Of a stretch of 64,000 nucleotides of DNA, positions 61,527 to 64,000 are shown one piece after another. The stretch spans positions 310,001 through 374,000 of the forward strand of contig NZ_JAVHJU010000067.1 in assembly GCF_031082405.1 (NCBI RefSeq), read 5' to 3'. Both the position numbers and the translations under genes were made by a program. The notes under the pieces are model-generated. The model made no database searches. It was not told where the DNA came from and saw only the letters and a program-made list of their open reading frames with translations. This DNA comes from Amycolatopsis sp. A133 (GTDB taxonomy: Bacteria > Actinomycetota > Actinomycetes > Mycobacteriales > Pseudonocardiaceae). Within the stretch, counting starts at the first letter, position 1. Each line of letters opens with the position of its first letter.

Positions 61527-63347
61527 ATGGGGTACCTGCGTGCGGTCGGCCGGGCGTTCGCGCTGGCCGCGTTCTCGTTGCTCAGCTGGCTCGACGTGCT
61601 GATCCAGCTGATCACCTTCGCGCTGCTCTGCGTCGGGATCGTCTTCTTCTTCGGTCCCACGGTCGAATGGGCCCGCGGGAGGTCGGCGACCATGCGCGCG
61701 CTGGCCGGGCGCTGGTGCGGGGCCGAGATCCCGGCGCCGTACCGGCCCGAGCCGCCGGAGCCGGTGCGCGAGCGCGACGGCTGGTACCGCGACGGCAACC
61801 AGCTCTACAAACGGGCGTTCTGGATCCGCTGGCAGCACCGCCTCACGTGGGCGATGGAAGACCCGGCCTCGATGCGTGAATTCGCCTGGCAGCTGGCGAA
61901 CCCGCTGTGCACGCTGCTGCTGCCGGTCGCCGTCCTGCTCGGCGGCCCGGTGGTGCTGCGCGGCTACGGCCGGTGGACGCGTTGGTGGCTCGGTCTCCGC
62001 CCGCCCGCCGAACCCCGCCCGAAGTGGCTGCACCGGCACCTCGAACAGCTGGGGCAGCAGGCCGGGCTGCTGGCGCTCTCCGTGGTGCAGCTGGTGTTTT
62101 CCGTGGTGCAGCTGGTCCTCATGATCGGCTTCCTGCCGCGGGCGATCCCCGTCGTGTTGTGGACCCGGGAGATCACCAACACGCTGCGCCGCGAGGCCGG
62201 GAACTGGACGGGTGTGCACATCGCGCGCCCGTACCTGCCGCCACCGGGGTTGCCGGTGCCCCGGCCCGACGGGCTCTACCAGGTCGGCCAGCAGTTGTAC
62301 GAGGAGCCGTTCTGGGCGATCCAGCGCGCGCGGATGCGGTGGATCCTGCGTGACCGGGCCACTTGGCGCGACTTGGCCGGTGGGGTGCTCGTGCCCGTCG
62401 TTTCGCTGGCGCTGGTCCTGCCGACGGTCGTGTTGGTCGGCCGGGGCACCGTCGGGCTGGCGGCGTTGTGGATCTGGCGGCCGTTCGTGTCCGCTCGCGT
62501 CGATTGGTTCCCGTTGCCGGTGGTGTCGACGCACCTCGGGGCCCTGGCGCAGACCCCGGTCCTGCTGGCGATGGCCGCCGGCGGCTTGGTGCTGACGCCG
62601 TGGCTCGCGCGCCTGCAGGCCCGGTTCGCGCGGCTGTGGTTCGGGCCGACCGAGTCGTCCCGGCTCGCCCAGCGCGTCGAACGGCTGAAGCAGACGCGTT
62701 CCGACGTCACGGTCACGCAGGCCGCGGAGCTGCGCCGGATCGAGCGCGACCTGCACGACGGCATCCAGTCGAGGCTGGTCGCGATGGGGATGAAGCTCGG
62801 CGCGGTCGAGGCGCTGGTGGACACCGACCCGGCGGCGGCGAAACGGCTCGCGGCCGAGCTGCGCGCGGCGTCGGCGGAAGCGCTCACCGAGCTGCGGGTG
62901 CTGATCCGCGGCATCCACCCGCCGGTGCTCTCCGAACGCGGGCTGCTGGACGCCGTGCGGGCGCTGGCGCTGGACAGCCCGTTGAAGGCCGAGGTCACCG
63001 GCTCGCTGCCGGGACGGCTGGAGGAGCCGGTGGAGGCGTGCGTGTACTTCGCGGTGTCGGAATTGCTGGGCAACGCGGCGAAGCACGGCGCCAAGCGGGT
63101 CGCGATCGAGGTCGCGTTCGCGGACGACCTGCTGACGGTGGTGGTGACCGACGAAGGCCCGGGCGGCGCGAACCCGGCGCTCGGTTCGGGACTCCGCGGG
63201 ATCGAACGCAGGCTGGGCGGGTTCGACGGTAGGTTGACGCTGACCAGCCCGATCGGCGGCCCGACGAAGGCGATACTGGAGATCCCGTGTCAGCTCGACC
63301 AAAAACCCTCGTCGCGGAAGACCAGTACCTTCTCCGAGACGGCCTGA
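61527..63347 (+). CDS. Sensor histidine kinase with duplicated sensor domains
   Basis: The 606-residue protein has two similar membrane units (each with two helices and then a short extracytoplasmic stretch ending in Pro-rich sequence: RPEPPEP and RPYLPPPG), then HisKA_3 with His410 in RDLHDGIQSRL, an N-box (ELLGNAAKHGAK) and ATP-binding G-box GSGLRGIERR. It is of the NarL/LiaS type. ATG 61527 follows GGGAGG. The last 61 bp overlap the response regulator gene in another frame, so the two must be made together. Confidence 0.88.
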   Translation: MGYLRAVGRAFALAAFSLLSWLDVLIQLITFALLCVGIVFFFGPTVEWARGRSATMRALAGRWCGAEIPAPYRPEPPEPVRERDGWYRDGNQLYKRAFWIRWQHRLTWAMEDPASMREFAWQLANPLCTLLLPVAVLLGGPVVLRGYGRWTRWWLGLRPPAEPRPKWLHRHLEQLGQQAGLLALSVVQLVFSVVQLVLMIGFLPRAIPVVLWTREITNTLRREAGNWTGVHIARPYLPPPGLPVPRPDGLYQVGQQLYEEPFWAIQRARMRWILRDRATWRDLAGGVLVPVVSLALVLPTVVLVGRGTVGLAALWIWRPFVSARVDWFPLPVVSTHLGALAQTPVLLAMAAGGLVLTPWLARLQARFARLWFGPTESSRLAQRVERLKQTRSDVTVTQAAELRRIERDLHDGIQSRLVAMGMKLGAVEALVDTDPAAAKRLAAELRAASAEALTELRVLIRGIHPPVLSERGLLDAVRALALDSPLKAEVTGSLPGRLEEPVEACVYFAVSELLGNAAKHGAKRVAIEVAFADDLLTVVVTDEGPGGANPALGSGLRGIERRLGGFDGRLTLTSPIGGPTKAILEIPCQLDQKPSSRKTSTFSETA

Positions 63348-63943
63348 CGCACCTCCTGACCGCACACGGCTTCGACGTCGTCGCGGCGGTCGGCAGCGGC
63401 CCGGAACTCGTGGCCGCCTTGCGCGAACACCACCCCGATGTGTCCATTGTGGACGTACGGATGCCGCCGACGAACACCGACGAGGGACTGCAGGCCGCGC
63501 TGGCGGCCCGCCGCGAGATTCCCGGGCTGCCGATCCTCGTGCTGTCCCAGCACGTCGAGCAGCTGTACGCGCGCGAACTGCTCGCCGACGGCACCGGCGC
63601 GATCGGCTACCTGCTGAAGGACCGGGTGTTCAACGCGGAGCAGTTCATCGACGCCGTCCGCCGGGTCGCGGCGGGCGGCACGGTGATGGACCCCGAGGTG
63701 ATCGCGAAACTGGTCGCGGGCAACGCGTCCGACCCGCTGGCGGCGCTGACCACGCGCGAGCGCGAGGTCCTGTCGCTGATGGCGGAAGGCTGCTCCAACG
63801 CGGCGATCGCGTCCCGGCTGCACTTCAGCGAAGGAGCGGTCGGCAAGCACACGGCGAACATCTTCGCGAAGCTGGACATCACGGCTTCGGACGACACGAA
63901 CCGCCGCGTGCTGGCCGTGCTCACCTACCTCGGCATGTCGTGA
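63287..63943 (+). CDS. Response regulator, NarL/FixJ family
   Basis: The 218-residue protein has a receiver domain (KTLVAEDQYLLRDG, phosphorylated Asp56 in VSIVDVRMPP, Lys in YLLKDR) and a LuxR-type helix-turn-helix (LTTREREVLSLMAEGCSNAAIASRLHFSEGAVGKHTANIF, read in parts). It pairs with the upstream kinase. GTG 63287 lies within the kinase gene; no later start would keep the receiver N-terminus. Likely targets include the divergent ABC exporter. Confidence 0.92.
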   Translation: MSARPKTLVAEDQYLLRDGLTHLLTAHGFDVVAAVGSGPELVAALREHHPDVSIVDVRMPPTNTDEGLQAALAARREIPGLPILVLSQHVEQLYARELLADGTGAIGYLLKDRVFNAEQFIDAVRRVAAGGTVMDPEVIAKLVAGNASDPLAALTTREREVLSLMAEGCSNAAIASRLHFSEGAVGKHTANIFAKLDITASDDTNRRVLAVLTYLGMS

Positions 63944-64000
63944 GTGGTAAGGCGGGTTACAGTCGTGGCCGGTCGCGGAGATCAGCGACTGCATCACCAG

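Noticed and set aside
63287..63293. Another GTGTCAG at the response-regulator start
   Set aside because: A single copy with no partner 11 bp away; expected by chance for a 7-mer.
63964..64000. Possible start of a further plus-strand gene (GTG 63970)
   Set aside because: Too little sequence remains to judge; no ribosome-binding site is clear.

Overview
The window is a very G+C-rich actinobacterial chromosome segment centred on the replication origin. The order cca-mutT-DUF6049-murJ-sigM-rsmA-trxB-trxA-cwlM-parB-parA-rsmG-jag-yidC-yidD-rnpA-rpmH-dnaA-oriC-dnaN-gnd-recF-DUF721-gyrB-gyrA-DUF3566-tRNA-Ile, followed by tRNA-Ala, ppiA and crgA, is the conserved actinobacterial origin neighbourhood. 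A gnd gene between dnaN and recF, a stand-alone pseudokinase after murJ, an SCO5389-type gene and a SARP-type regulator suggest a Pseudonocardiales genome, probably Amycolatopsis-like. This is inferred from gene order and protein character, not from a database search.

Left arm (1-21.8 kb): a partial ADP-ribosylglycohydrolase and a TNT-like NAD glycohydrolase, a methyltransferase and an orphan histidine kinase come first. The conserved RNA-repair, cell-wall and redox block follows: cca, a NUDIX hydrolase, DUF6049, MurJ with a very long disordered N-terminus, a pseudokinase, SigM and its membrane anti-sigma, thioredoxin reductase and thioredoxin (with a SigR/SigH-type promoter), and CwlM. A GNAT protein, an aminotransferase and an ATP-grasp ligase precede parAB.

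Origin region (21.8-40.1 kb): parAB with parS sites, rsmG, jag, yidC, yidD, rnpA and rpmH run leftward. dnaA, oriC, dnaN, gnd, recF, DUF721, gyrB, gyrA, DUF3566 and tRNA-Ile run rightward. oriC holds many near-consensus DnaA boxes, with a candidate unwinding element next to dnaN. Extra DnaA-box groups occur near 18.5, 24.67, 33.87 and 56.70 kb.

Right arm (40-64 kb): conserved small genes (DLW-39, tRNA-Ala, DUF6918-like, ppiA, rhomboid protease, PH-domain protein, crgA, class E sortase) are mixed with accessory genes. The most notable accessory block (42.8-51.5 kb) has a DrrAB-type exporter, a large SARP/AfsR-type ATPase regulator, a cytochrome P450, a secreted peptidase-like hydrolase and a secreted beta-propeller. 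Both the exporter and the P450 are preceded by three 7-mers (GTGTCAG-like) repeated at exact 11-bp intervals, the layout of a SARP operator. This suggests a small, self-contained regulon with no biosynthetic gene cluster visible beside it. The window ends with an LLM flavoprotein, an SCO5389-type gene and an ABC-2 exporter divergent from a two-component system.
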